Source of the DNA: CAG-791 sp963605745
Lineage (GTDB): Bacteria > Bacillota > Clostridia > Lachnospirales > Lachnospiraceae
Direction of reading: 5' to 3'
NCBI GenBank assembly: GCA_963605745.1
Contig: CAVCWT010000015.1
Location: forward strand, 1-62,478
Length of the DNA stretch: 62,478 bases
Below, piece by piece: positions 51,887 to 60,264 of the stretch. Each line of letters starts with the position of its first letter. Position 1 is the stretch's first letter. Made by a program: the position numbers and the translations under genes. Under the pieces are notes generated by a model. It was not told where the DNA came from. It ran no database searches and saw nothing but the letters and a program-made list of their open reading frames with translations.

Positions 51887-53386
51887 CTAATGATTCATCC
51901 GCAGGATGCCGCCATTGTTAAAATACAGATGTCCGATCTTCTCCCCACTCTTTGGGTCATACAAAAGGATCTGCACATCAATCTCACTGTTGTTCACGTA
52001 GTCCAGCTGGTTCTCATCCAGATTCTCGCCGACACTCAAAAGGTCGTACTGCTCCAACGGCGTAAAGTTCACCACCCCAAACGAGGTCTCAATATTCTCC
52101 AGGCGGATCCCAGCCATCGTTTCCTCATTCGTATTCGTTGCCGGATCATAGATCAGGCAATAGCCGTAGGACGAACCTGCCATCGTCTCAATGCCCTCCG
52201 TTCCGGACAGGTTCTTTATAAGATTCTTTAAGGATTCATCGTAAAAGGCAACGGAATCATTGTTAATAAAGACAATGGCACTCACATCATTAAAGTTCAG
52301 ACACATCAGCTCCGCATACAGATCCACCGGGTTCAGCAGATTCCCGATGATCTGACTGTGATACTGTTCCACGGCCTCTCCCCACTTCTCATAGCCAGCC
52401 GCTCCCCTCCTGTCGGGAACTCCAACCTCCGAAGACAACACCTGGCCAAGCCACCTCGTTGTTTTGGCTGCACCGAGAGCATTCAGGTGGGTCTGACTCT
52501 GCTGGTCGGTCCTTGAGTTGATGATATCCTCTACATAATTCATGTTGAGAAATGGAATTCCGTACTCATCCGCAATGCTCTGCGCACTGTTGGCAATCCT
52601 TTGCAGGTCCTCATTCTCTGCAAAGGGGATCTGCACCAGAATCGGATAGATTCCCTTCTCCTTACACAAATCCAGGATTCGGCGCAGGTACGTCTTGCCA
52701 ACCGTTCCCTCCCCCATAGCATCGGAAGGGTCAATCCGCTCGTAGGTATCCACATCCGGATCCACCTCATAGCGCATCACGGCTCCCAGAATGGAATCTC
52801 CTTCCGGCTCACGCAAAAGCCCCTCATAGTCCTCCTTTGTCAGCGAAGACCACCTGGAATGATACCGGATAAAGTCAAACCGGAATTCCTGCCGCAGATC
52901 ACTGTCTGCCAAAAGATCCTTGATGGCAGCCTCCTTATTCATAGACCATGGGAAGGCATCCAGAACCTCATGCAGCTGATCCACTGCCGTGCTCTTTTCC
53001 TCCTCCGAGGCGCCTTCCGTCATGACATCCAGATATTGATAATCCTTTTCCAGAAGATAGGTATCAATGATCACGTACCCCGGCGTTCCGTAGTCCAGTG
53101 CATTGACCAGTTCCCAGTATGTCACCGGCATGACATTGCCGTGACCGCCCAGATTGTAGGCCGCAATCCCATAATCCTCGTACAGCACGGCCGGATTCAC
53201 TCCGTTAATCATATGGGACGACCCAAGGAGCAGCACATCCGCCTTCTGGGCCAGGGCAAAATACGATTCATTTTTTTCTCTGCTGTCCTTTCGTTCCACC
53301 AGCCGCCCCGCCAGCAGAATCGCTCCTGCCAGCAACACCAGCAGGAAGAGAACAGACAGAAAATGACACAATCTTTTCTTATACAT
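51887..53386 (-). CDS. membrane-anchored SGNH/GDSL-like protein (O-acetylation partner)
   Basis: 499 residues. One N-terminal TM helix (~8-28) and an extracellular domain. VLLLGSSHMINGVNPAV is block I of SGNH hydrolases (nucleophile Ser), with NLGGHGN as a later block and QTHLNALGAAKTTRW as the His block. Paired with the MBOAT gene immediately upstream in transcription (gap 6 bp), it resembles DltD/AlgX-type partners that accept acyl groups exported by MBOAT proteins and pass them to a surface glycan. A C-terminal part (~360-499) is of unknown role. The last gene of the three-gene set. Confidence 0.75.
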   Translation of the reverse strand: MYKKRLCHFLSVLFLLVLLAGAILLAGRLVERKDSREKNESYFALAQKADVLLLGSSHMINGVNPAVLYEDYGIAAYNLGGHGNVMPVTYWELVNALDYGTPGYVIIDTYLLEKDYQYLDVMTEGASEEEKSTAVDQLHEVLDAFPWSMNKEAAIKDLLADSDLRQEFRFDFIRYHSRWSSLTKEDYEGLLREPEGDSILGAVMRYEVDPDVDTYERIDPSDAMGEGTVGKTYLRRILDLCKEKGIYPILVQIPFAENEDLQRIANSAQSIADEYGIPFLNMNYVEDIINSRTDQQSQTHLNALGAAKTTRWLGQVLSSEVGVPDRRGAAGYEKWGEAVEQYHSQIIGNLLNPVDLYAELMCLNFNDVSAIVFINNDSVAFYDESLKNLIKNLSGTEGIETMAGSSYGYCLIYDPATNTNEETMAGIRLENIETSFGVVNFTPLEQYDLLSVGENLDENQLDYVNNSEIDVQILLYDPKSGEKIGHLYFNNGGILRMNH

Positions 53387-53392
53387 ACTTTC

Positions 53393-55018
53393 CTAAAACT
53401 GACTGTAGATAAAGGTTGCCGCATCATAGCCGGGTCCCCAGATACCGCAGACCAGAACCAGCAAAACCCCTCCGATAAACAAAAGGTACCGCAGCCACAG
53501 TCCCTGTCTGCAGATAACCTCTCTTACAGAGATTCCCTTGTGCACGCACACGTCGCGCATCAGCAAAACCAAAAGTCCTGCTGCCAGCAGAATCCAGTTC
53601 GCCGTATCCAGTCCCAGCTTCAGAAGGCTCCCGTCTCCCAGCTGCCACAAATGGATTCCTCGCATGGACCGCAGGATATCCAGTGCCATCGCACAACTGT
53701 CTGCGCGGAAAAAGATCCATGCAACAGACACCAGAAGATACGTCACGGCTACCTGCAGCAGGCGGTGAGACAGTGACTTGCGATTGATCCCAAGGAGACC
53801 GCAGATTCTCTTTCTCAAAGGCTTCAGCACATATCCTGCCACCTGATACACGCCGTGCAAAAGGCCCCAGATCAGAAAGGTAATGTCTGCGCCGTGCCAT
53901 AATCCCGAGACCGCGAACACGATCAGCAGATTCAGGTATTTGCGCAGTGTCCCTTTTCGATTTCCGCCCAGCGGAATATACAGATAATCCCGAAACCAGG
54001 TGGACAAAGAGATATGCCATCTGCGCCAAAAGCTCGCCACCGAGCGTTCCAGATACGGTGCTCTGAAATTCTGCATCATCCGCAGTCCCAGAATGCGGGC
54101 GGAACCGATCGCAATGGCGGAATATCCGGCAAAATCACAATAGATCTGAACGGAATAAAGCAGAACCGCCAGCACGACCATCGTTCCCTTCCACGATGAC
54201 AAATCCCCATAGACCGCATTCACTGCAATGGCAATCCGATCCGCCAGGACCATCTTGAGAAAATAGCCCCACAGCATGATCATTGCACCGTTTCGAAGGT
54301 CTTCGTATATGCCTTCCCGTCTCCTGCCTTGCAGCTCGTGAATCTGCCGCAGCAGCCCGTTCGATCGCTCAATCGGTCCTGATGTAATCCCCGGGAAAAA
54401 GGATACGAATGCAGCGTACTCCCAAAAGGGAATCCGCATTCCCCGGCCGTGGTAGCAATCCACAACATAGCCCAGCGACTGTAAGGTATAGAAGGAGATT
54501 CCAACCGGTAGCAATCGGTTATCCATTGCCCCGGGGAACAGCATTCCCCAATATTTGCAATAGATGAGAATCCCAAGGTTTAAAACGATCGCCAGGATCA
54601 GAATCAGCCGCCGCTTTCCGCCGCCTGCTGCACTCCCGGCCATGGCATCGGCAGAATGTGCTCCTGCTGCCGGATCGTCCTCCGGCTGCCCATTGCGGCA
54701 CCTCGCACCATTGTTTTCCATGCATCCACCTGCTGCACTGGTCGTATTTTGCAGGTACGTACCGGACAGGTAGGTACTCACAATTGTAATGAAAAGACAA
54801 ATAACGCACGCCGGATTCCATGTTGCATAAAAGGCAAGGCTGCAGACAAGGAGTGCCCACACTCTTCCCCTTGCCGGGCATAGCCACTGAACAAGGAAGG
54901 CAAAAGCCAGAAAGACCAGATAGCCCAGTGACAGGAATTCCAGTGCCTGCACTCCGCTGTCGGATATTCCCAGGACTTCCAGTGAAATTGTGCCCAGCGA
55001 CGACAAAGACAGCTCCAT
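53393..55018 (-). CDS. MBOAT family membrane O-acyltransferase
   Basis: 541 residues, ~11 membrane helices. The MBOAT core includes SFFPGITSGPIERSNGLLRQ, FWRRWHISLSTWFRDYLYIP and the catalytic His in FAVSGLWHGADITFLIWGLLHG. It should transfer acyl, probably acetyl, groups across the membrane onto a surface polymer, as AlgI and DltB do. A cytoplasmic insert at ~100-135 (Gly/Ala-rich) is unusual. Begins one base after the glycosyltransferase stop; the SGNH partner follows after 6 bp. Confidence 0.9.
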   Translation of the reverse strand: MELSLSSLGTISLEVLGISDSGVQALEFLSLGYLVFLAFAFLVQWLCPARGRVWALLVCSLAFYATWNPACVICLFITIVSTYLSGTYLQNTTSAAGGCMENNGARCRNGQPEDDPAAGAHSADAMAGSAAGGGKRRLILILAIVLNLGILIYCKYWGMLFPGAMDNRLLPVGISFYTLQSLGYVVDCYHGRGMRIPFWEYAAFVSFFPGITSGPIERSNGLLRQIHELQGRRREGIYEDLRNGAMIMLWGYFLKMVLADRIAIAVNAVYGDLSSWKGTMVVLAVLLYSVQIYCDFAGYSAIAIGSARILGLRMMQNFRAPYLERSVASFWRRWHISLSTWFRDYLYIPLGGNRKGTLRKYLNLLIVFAVSGLWHGADITFLIWGLLHGVYQVAGYVLKPLRKRICGLLGINRKSLSHRLLQVAVTYLLVSVAWIFFRADSCAMALDILRSMRGIHLWQLGDGSLLKLGLDTANWILLAAGLLVLLMRDVCVHKGISVREVICRQGLWLRYLLFIGGVLLVLVCGIWGPGYDAATFIYSQF

Positions 55019-55019
55019 T

Positions 55020-56579
55020 TTAGTTCTTTCCTCCGCAGAGCCGCTCTCTTACCAGACAGCTCAGATACTGCACATTGGTCACAATATAACGATTGGCCAG
55101 TCTCTTCGGATCCTGGAACAACCGGTACAGCCACTCCAGTCCTATTTTCTGAACCCACAGCGGTGCTCTGCGAATCGTCCCCGCATAAAAATCAAATCCC
55201 GCACCAACGCCCAGCATAACACCGTCCAGTTTCCCGGCATGCTCTGCCATCCAGCGCTCCTGCTTAGGCGCGCCAAGTCCAATCCAGACAAAATCCGCCC
55301 CGGACTCATTGATTCTGCGAATCGTTTCCTCATCCTCTTCAGGCGTCTCCTTTCGAAAAGGCGGCGACACCATCCCTGCAATCCGGATTCCCGGATACTG
55401 CTGCTCCAGGCCCTTTCGCAGCTTGTCAATGGTTTCCTGCGTGGATCCGTAAAAATAATGACTCACCCTGCCATCCATAGTGCCCCTGAACACCGCATCC
55501 ATAAAATCAGGTCCTGCAATACGCTCTGCCTTTTGGTGGCCATGACGCAGCTGATAATCGGCAATCGGATTCCCGTCCGGGAAGGTAAACGCAGAGTCAT
55601 TCAGAATTTTCAGATAGCCTGCATCCTTCTGCGCCATCATCAGAGTATGCACATTGGAAAAGCACAGATACGTTCCGGCCAATGCATGCTCCTCCAGAAG
55701 GTCCAGAATGGAAAATGCCGCTGTCTCCACATCCGACACAGTATAATCCACACCAAAAACCCGGCAGGTTTCATTCAGTGCATCAAACTCCGCCGTTCCA
55801 AAGGATCCTGCATCCTGCATCATTTTAGACGGAAGGCATCTGCCGTAGCCGAACAGGAAAACCTGTACCGGAATCTGCCTCTTTCGCAGGGAACGGATCA
55901 AAAGATCCCGCTCTTTGTTGTCCATCCCCGGCAGATACAATACGCACCGCAGATAATCCTGCTCCTCCTGCTCCTTTCGTACCTCTTCTATCTTTTCCAA
56001 AAGCTGCGGCAGCTGCAGGAGCACCTGCTGATCCTGCCACAGATAAACGGCTGCCACCTTATCCTCTGCAGCCAGAGTATGCTCCACTCTCGCCCTTGCC
56101 AGAGAGGCCTGCTCCCTGGTGGCCACAACAATGTAGCTCGTGCCGTGCATCCTGCAAATGCTCCTTTGCCTTAAAAGGTGATGCCGATAGCACAGCCGCT
56201 CCACCCCGGTAATGAGCATATCTGAAAACGCAATGTAAAAAAGTGCCAGCCTCGAGACCTTCATAAAGGACCTTGTCATCGCCAGAATAACAACCAGCGC
56301 CGCATACTGAAGGCATTTATCCCGCACAGTCCTGGCACCTGTTTCAAATGGATCCAGAACCAGAAGGTTCATCTCGTGTTTTTTGGCTCTTCGGTAGGTA
56401 TTCCAGAACAGATACAGCAAGATCGTCAGCATGTAAATGGTGGCATAGAGCTGAATCTGCCAGAATTCGATGTGTCCCCACATCCGCAGGGCAATGCCCA
56501 GAATAAATGCGGCAGTAGTGGACATCACGTCCAGTATAATTACCATTCTTCGTATCGTTTTGCGCGTTGGAAACTGCAT
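55020..56579 (-). CDS. WecG/TagA/CpsF glycosyltransferase with a polyprenyl-transferase-like N-terminus
   Basis: 519 residues. The C-terminal ~250 residues are a WecG/TagA/CpsF (GT26) domain: NVHTLMMAQKDAGYLKIL, FPDGNPIADYQL, GPDFMDAVF, WIGLGAPKQERWM and GVGAGFDFYAGTIRRAP. The N-terminal ~250 residues have four hydrophobic segments and a nucleotide-fold-like stretch, like the N-terminal half of polyprenyl glycosylphosphotransferases, but lack the phosphotransferase catalytic domain. It likely adds the second sugar (often ManNAc) to a lipid-linked sugar of a teichoic acid or capsule. First gene of the O-acetylation set. Confidence 0.82.
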   Translation of the reverse strand: MQFPTRKTIRRMVIILDVMSTTAAFILGIALRMWGHIEFWQIQLYATIYMLTILLYLFWNTYRRAKKHEMNLLVLDPFETGARTVRDKCLQYAALVVILAMTRSFMKVSRLALFYIAFSDMLITGVERLCYRHHLLRQRSICRMHGTSYIVVATREQASLARARVEHTLAAEDKVAAVYLWQDQQVLLQLPQLLEKIEEVRKEQEEQDYLRCVLYLPGMDNKERDLLIRSLRKRQIPVQVFLFGYGRCLPSKMMQDAGSFGTAEFDALNETCRVFGVDYTVSDVETAAFSILDLLEEHALAGTYLCFSNVHTLMMAQKDAGYLKILNDSAFTFPDGNPIADYQLRHGHQKAERIAGPDFMDAVFRGTMDGRVSHYFYGSTQETIDKLRKGLEQQYPGIRIAGMVSPPFRKETPEEDEETIRRINESGADFVWIGLGAPKQERWMAEHAGKLDGVMLGVGAGFDFYAGTIRRAPLWVQKIGLEWLYRLFQDPKRLANRYIVTNVQYLSCLVRERLCGGKN

Positions 56580-56796
56580 ATATTTTTACCTGATGTTTTT
56601 GTATAAAGAAAGCCACAGCAGCCACCTCCGATTTCTCGGTGATGACATACTGTAGCTATTCTAACACAACTGATATGTGATTCCCAAGCAGCCGTTCAAG
56701 CTAAGAAAACGCACGAAGAGAATACACTAAGACAATACATTAAGAGAACACACTCGCCTCCCGGCAGTTACAGTCCACGCGCAGGCAGGCATCCGA

Positions 56797-58959
56797 TCAC
56801 CGCGTAAACGCTGGCCCTTCCTCTGCTCTTGCAGCAAGGAGTCTTCGCTGCTCCGGGTCCTCCAGTGCCGTCTCCGGCATCAGGTTGGTCATGCTCTTTA
56901 ATCCTGTCACCACCGTAGAGGTATTATGCAGAAGGGCTGAGGTTGCCGGTGGCAGGATTCCTGCAATTCCCAGCGCAATCAATCCTGCATTGAAACTGAT
57001 AATAAAGCGGTAATTACTATCGATTCTGCGCATCAGCTCGGTGGAAAGTCTGCGCAGAACAACAATCTGGTGCAAATCGGCCGCGCTGATGGTGATATCT
57101 GCCACCTCTCTTGCAATGGCTGCACCATCACTAACGGCAATTCCCACATCCGCTTCTGACAGCGCCGGAGTGTCATTGACGCCATCACCCACCATGATAA
57201 CCTTTCGCCCAGCCTCATGCTCTTTGCGAATAAAGGATGCCTTATCCTCCGGTAGAACCTCTGCATGATACTCATCCAGATTCAATGTGTCCGCCACAGC
57301 CTTTGCCGTCCGTTCATTGTCCCCTGTCATCATGCAAATCTTCGTGATCCCCTGTGCATGAAGCGTTTGGATCACCTCTGCCGCTTCCTTTCGAAGCGGA
57401 TCAAAGATGCAAATCACCGCCTTCAGACGACCGTCAACTGCCAGGTACAGATGGGAATACTCCGGTGGCAGTGCCTCCATTCGGCTGCGCTCATTTTCTG
57501 CAACAACGCACCTTTCATCCTCAAAGACAAAATGATAGCTGCCGATCACGGCACGCTTTCCGCCGATTTCGCTGGCAATACCATGCGCAACGACATATTT
57601 CACCTCTGTATGCATTTCCTCATGGGAGATGCCACGCTCCTTTGCCTCCTGAACCACAGCATTGGCAATAGAGTGCGGGAAATGCTCCTCCAGGCAGGCT
57701 GCCACCTGCAGCGCCGTGTATTCATCAAAGCCATCAAAGTTTTCGATGGCAACAACTTTTGGCGTAGCACGGGTCAATGTTCCTGTTTTATCAAACACAA
57801 TCGTGTCTGCCTGCGCAACCGCCTCCAGGAATTTGCCGCCTTTTACCGAGATGTCATAGCCCCCGGCCTCTCGAATGGCAGACAACACGGACAGCGGCAT
57901 AGACAGCTTGAGCGCACAGGAAAAATCCACCATCAAAGCCGCGATGGCTCTGGTCACATTTCCTGTCAGAAGATAAACCGCAGCTGTCAGTCCCAGTGAA
58001 TACGGAACCAGCGAATCTGCCAGATGATATGCCCTTGTTTCTGTGTTCGACTTGAGTTTTTCCGACTCTTCGATCATATGGACGATCTGGTCGTATTTGC
58101 CGCTGCCTGCTTTCTTGGTAACTTCAATGACACATTCACCCTCTTCAACGACTGTGCCTGCATAGACATAGCCGCCGGGCGCCTTCATAACAGGAACAGA
58201 TTCCCCTGTCATCGAAGCCTGGTTTACGCTGACCTCGCCTTCTGCAACCACGCCGTCCAGCGGAATGATGTTGGACGTCCGAACACGGATGCGGTCACCG
58301 ACCTGAACATCTCCGACGTTTACCAGGATATCCTGCCCGTCTGCTGCCTTGAGCCAGACTTTATCCACCTTGAGTGACATGGACCTTGCAAGATCCCCGA
58401 CGGACTTTTTGTGAGTCCACTCTTCTAAGAGGTCTCCGATGTCCAAAAGCCACATCACGGAGGATGCCGTGTCATAATCTCCGATGAGCATTGCCGCCAC
58501 AATAGCCGCCGCATCCAGCACCGGCACCTGCAAATGTCCCGACAGCAAACAACGAAGTCCCCGGCCAATGAATTTTATGCTGCGCAGCGTTGTCCATGCA
58601 ATTTGAAGCGGCAGCGGCAGGAAGAGTTTGCGAATGTAGCGGCCGGCAACCGTCATTGCCAGCTTCTCCTGATATTGATGATTCAATGCGCGTCCGGTTT
58701 GCTCCGGAACCAGACTGGTCGCGGCAGGATCCCGGTAAGAAAAAGTACAGAGAGCGTTCAACAGCTGCTCTCTGTACTCGTCATTTCTGCGATAGGTGAT
58801 GATGGCATCGCCTGTCCTCTCGTATACCTTGACCTCCTGAACAAATGGAAGATCACGCAGGTAATACTCCAGAATGTCTGCCTGATCCATCGACATGCGA
58901 TATCCTGCCATGTGCACCCGCATGGTGTGGGCAGATTCGTGACGAATCAGATATTTCAT
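56797..58959 (-). CDS. P1B-type heavy-metal ATPase
   Basis: 720 residues. Atypical ~95-residue N-terminal domain without CxxC. P-type blocks: MTGESVPVMK, VFDKTGTLTRATPK (phospho-Asp), EEHFPHSIANAV (His-Pro of P1B), MVGDGVNDTPALSEADVG. The membrane metal motif normally CPC/SPC reads VDFSCALKLSMPLS, so Cys sits in SCA; this fits none of the Cu/Zn classes and recalls the P1B-6 group linked to iron and ferrosomes. Metal inferred as iron or another first-row metal. Likely transcribed with the DUF6110- and DUF2325-like genes upstream. Confidence 0.88.
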   Translation of the reverse strand: MKYLIRHESAHTMRVHMAGYRMSMDQADILEYYLRDLPFVQEVKVYERTGDAIITYRRNDEYREQLLNALCTFSYRDPAATSLVPEQTGRALNHQYQEKLAMTVAGRYIRKLFLPLPLQIAWTTLRSIKFIGRGLRCLLSGHLQVPVLDAAAIVAAMLIGDYDTASSVMWLLDIGDLLEEWTHKKSVGDLARSMSLKVDKVWLKAADGQDILVNVGDVQVGDRIRVRTSNIIPLDGVVAEGEVSVNQASMTGESVPVMKAPGGYVYAGTVVEEGECVIEVTKKAGSGKYDQIVHMIEESEKLKSNTETRAYHLADSLVPYSLGLTAAVYLLTGNVTRAIAALMVDFSCALKLSMPLSVLSAIREAGGYDISVKGGKFLEAVAQADTIVFDKTGTLTRATPKVVAIENFDGFDEYTALQVAACLEEHFPHSIANAVVQEAKERGISHEEMHTEVKYVVAHGIASEIGGKRAVIGSYHFVFEDERCVVAENERSRMEALPPEYSHLYLAVDGRLKAVICIFDPLRKEAAEVIQTLHAQGITKICMMTGDNERTAKAVADTLNLDEYHAEVLPEDKASFIRKEHEAGRKVIMVGDGVNDTPALSEADVGIAVSDGAAIAREVADITISAADLHQIVVLRRLSTELMRRIDSNYRFIISFNAGLIALGIAGILPPATSALLHNTSTVVTGLKSMTNLMPETALEDPEQRRLLAARAEEGPAFTR

Positions 58960-58982
58960 ATATTATGCCTCTTCTTGTATCT

Positions 58983-59031
58983 GTTTAACACCCGGCGATT
59001 TCAACACGAATCGAAATGTAGGTGCCGAATA
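58983..59031 (+). repeat. cloverleaf repeat, degenerate fragment
   Basis: CTGTTTAACACCCGGCGATT keeps the left end, and AGGTGCCGAA resembles a decayed right end; the interior is largely lost. Confidence 0.5.
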
Positions 59032-59046
59032 AATACCGCTTTTCTC

Positions 59047-59349
59047 TTATGCCTCTGCGTTTTCTTCTGCCTCGTGCTCTGCAACAAATGCCTTCGCCTC
59101 TTCCAGAACAGCCGCCTCTTCTTCTGCATAACGCTTCTCATTGATGTCGGCAGCATCTGCTGCAATGTCCTGGCAGTTCTCCTTCAGAACCGATGCAGTC
59201 TGGACAATGGCGTCCTTACCACGCAGAACCGCTGCGGTGCAATGTGTATATGCTGTCTTGGCCTCGCGGCTCGACAGGATGGAAATTCCTGCTGTACCGA
59301 AAAGAACGCCGCCTGCAAAAAGTCCTAATTTACCCCAGTTGAATTTCAT
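59047..59349 (-). CDS. small membrane-associated protein (DUF6110-like)
   Basis: 100 residues. N-terminal WGKLGLFAGGVLFGTAGISIL is one hydrophobic helix, followed by SSREAKTAYTHCTAAVLRGK and an acidic, Ala/Glu-rich helical tail. This pattern fits DUF6110 proteins seen beside P1B ATPases in Clostridia. It may anchor or scaffold the ATPase; no catalytic residues are evident. AAAGGAT precedes the ATG. The ATPase follows after ~90 bp containing a degenerate repeat. Confidence 0.65.
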   Translation of the reverse strand: MKFNWGKLGLFAGGVLFGTAGISILSSREAKTAYTHCTAAVLRGKDAIVQTASVLKENCQDIAADAADINEKRYAEEEAAVLEEAKAFVAEHEAEENAEA

Positions 59350-59692
59350 AATGTCTATCCTTTCTGCTCCGTTTCAGAGCCAATCCTCTCTTCTCCTGTC
59401 ATGGTGTCTCCTGTGCAGGAGCAACCGTTGTCATTATTTAGCACCCGGAGTCTGCGTTTTGTAAAGAAAATTTTTCTCATTTTGAACAAATCACAGCAAG
59501 TGATGCGAAACAAGTTCAAACACTAAAAAACCCGAACAAGTTTAGAAAAACCCGGACAAGTTTAGAAAAACAGCAATCAGTTCCACAAAACCACAGTTAG
59601 AAACGGTAAAAAGATCGACTTCAATCCCCTGCCTTTGACGGGTCATCAAAAGGCGATGGCACAAAAAACTCAACCCCCCCCCAAAAATGGCC
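59350..59692. other. intergenic region with short direct repeats and a poly-C tract
   Basis: AAAAACCCGGACAAGTTTAG-type units of ~20 bp recur two or three times around 59527-59570. A run of nine C residues lies at 59674-59682, just behind the DUF2325-like stop. TTTAGCACCCGG at about 59438 recalls the cloverleaf left end. No gene seen. Confidence 0.5.
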
Positions 59693-59971
59693 TCAGCTCG
59701 CATGCTGCTCCAGAATCTGGTCCAGTGAAGAAATGGAACTGGTGTGGGAACGAATGACGGTAGTATTCCCTGCCGTCTCGTTCAATGCATATTGAACCAT
59801 TTTATGCGATACCGTGTGAGTAAAGAGAATCATCAGATCCGGAGACCCGATGCGATCCTTCATTCCGCCCTTGAATTTGCAGAAGACCTTGGCCTCACAG
59901 CCGTGTTTTTTGCAAACTTCCTTATATCTGCGCTCCATACACTCATTGCCGCCTATAATAACAACACTCAT
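59693..59971 (-). CDS. DUF2325 domain protein
   Basis: 92 residues. MSVVIIGGNECMERRYKEVC, a small Rossmann-like start with GGN and Cys residues (NEC, VCKKHGC, VFCKFKGG), then DLMILFTHTVSHKMV. This fits the short DUF2325 proteins often found near iron or redox genes. A metal- or nucleotide-sensing role is possible but unproven. Start at 59971 has AAAGGATG upstream. Directly controlled by the promoter/operator at 60043-60101. Confidence 0.75.
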   Translation of the reverse strand: MSVVIIGGNECMERRYKEVCKKHGCEAKVFCKFKGGMKDRIGSPDLMILFTHTVSHKMVQYALNETAGNTTVIRSHTSSISSLDQILEQHAS

Positions 59972-60042
59972 TGTAATACATCCTTTCTGCATTCCCTCAG
60001 CTCCGGCAGAATCTGTCGGAATTGACGAAAAAGTTACCGTTG

Positions 60043-60072
60043 TACATTAGTTAGCCTTAGTTAACTAATGTA
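60043..60072. promoter_or_regulatory. palindromic operator of the DUF2325-DUF6110-ATPase genes
   Basis: TACATTAGTTA (60043-60053) and TAACTAATGTA (60062-60072) are perfect inverted arms. A 12-bp palindrome TTAGTTAACTAA (60057-60068) is nested inside, and a further half site ACTAACT lies in the promoter spacer. Same half-site TTAGTTA as the ZIP operator at 24609. Confidence 0.72.
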
Positions 60073-60074
60073 AG

Positions 60075-60101
60075 TTTATATAGACTAACTTGGAATGTCA
60101 A
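60075..60101 (-). promoter_or_regulatory. promoter of the DUF2325-like gene
   Basis: Minus strand TTGACA (60096-60101) and TATAAA (60075-60080) with a short 15-bp spacer; TAAACT (60073-60078) with 17 bp is the alternative. The operator begins directly behind the -10 box. Confidence 0.6.
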
Positions 60102-60138
60102 GGCTGTATCTTATATCTGTTGTATCCGTTACTGGATA

Positions 60139-60168
60139 AAAACGCACAACGTCTGTAGGTATGCGTCA
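60139..60168 (-). terminator. possible terminator of the GT2 gene
   Basis: Minus strand ACGCATACC / GTTGTGCGT with one mismatch, followed by TTTTAT. It would isolate the metal operon promoter from the glycosyltransferase upstream. Confidence 0.5.
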
Positions 60169-60212
60169 GCTGCGGGAGCTGTCGCAGACACGTAACAGCT
60201 GATTTTGTATCT

Positions 60213-60264
60213 GTTTAGCACCTGGCAATTTCAATCATGAATTGGGCGCCTTGCGGACAGATTC
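60213..60264 (+). repeat. cloverleaf repeat, truncated copy at the GT2 3' end
   Basis: GTTTAGCACCTGGCAATTTC, then CATGAATTGGGCGCC; it ends at the stop codon of the glycosyltransferase gene. Confidence 0.7.

Noticed and set aside
51444..51890. Short frames on both strands between tRNA-Thr and the SGNH gene
   Set aside because: No ribosome binding sites, overlap each other, and one covers the tRNA promoter region; treated as non-coding.
52601..53776. 391-codon plus-strand frame across the SGNH and MBOAT genes
   Set aside because: Antisense to two genes with clear family motifs; His/Gln/Arg-rich composition typical of a shadow frame.
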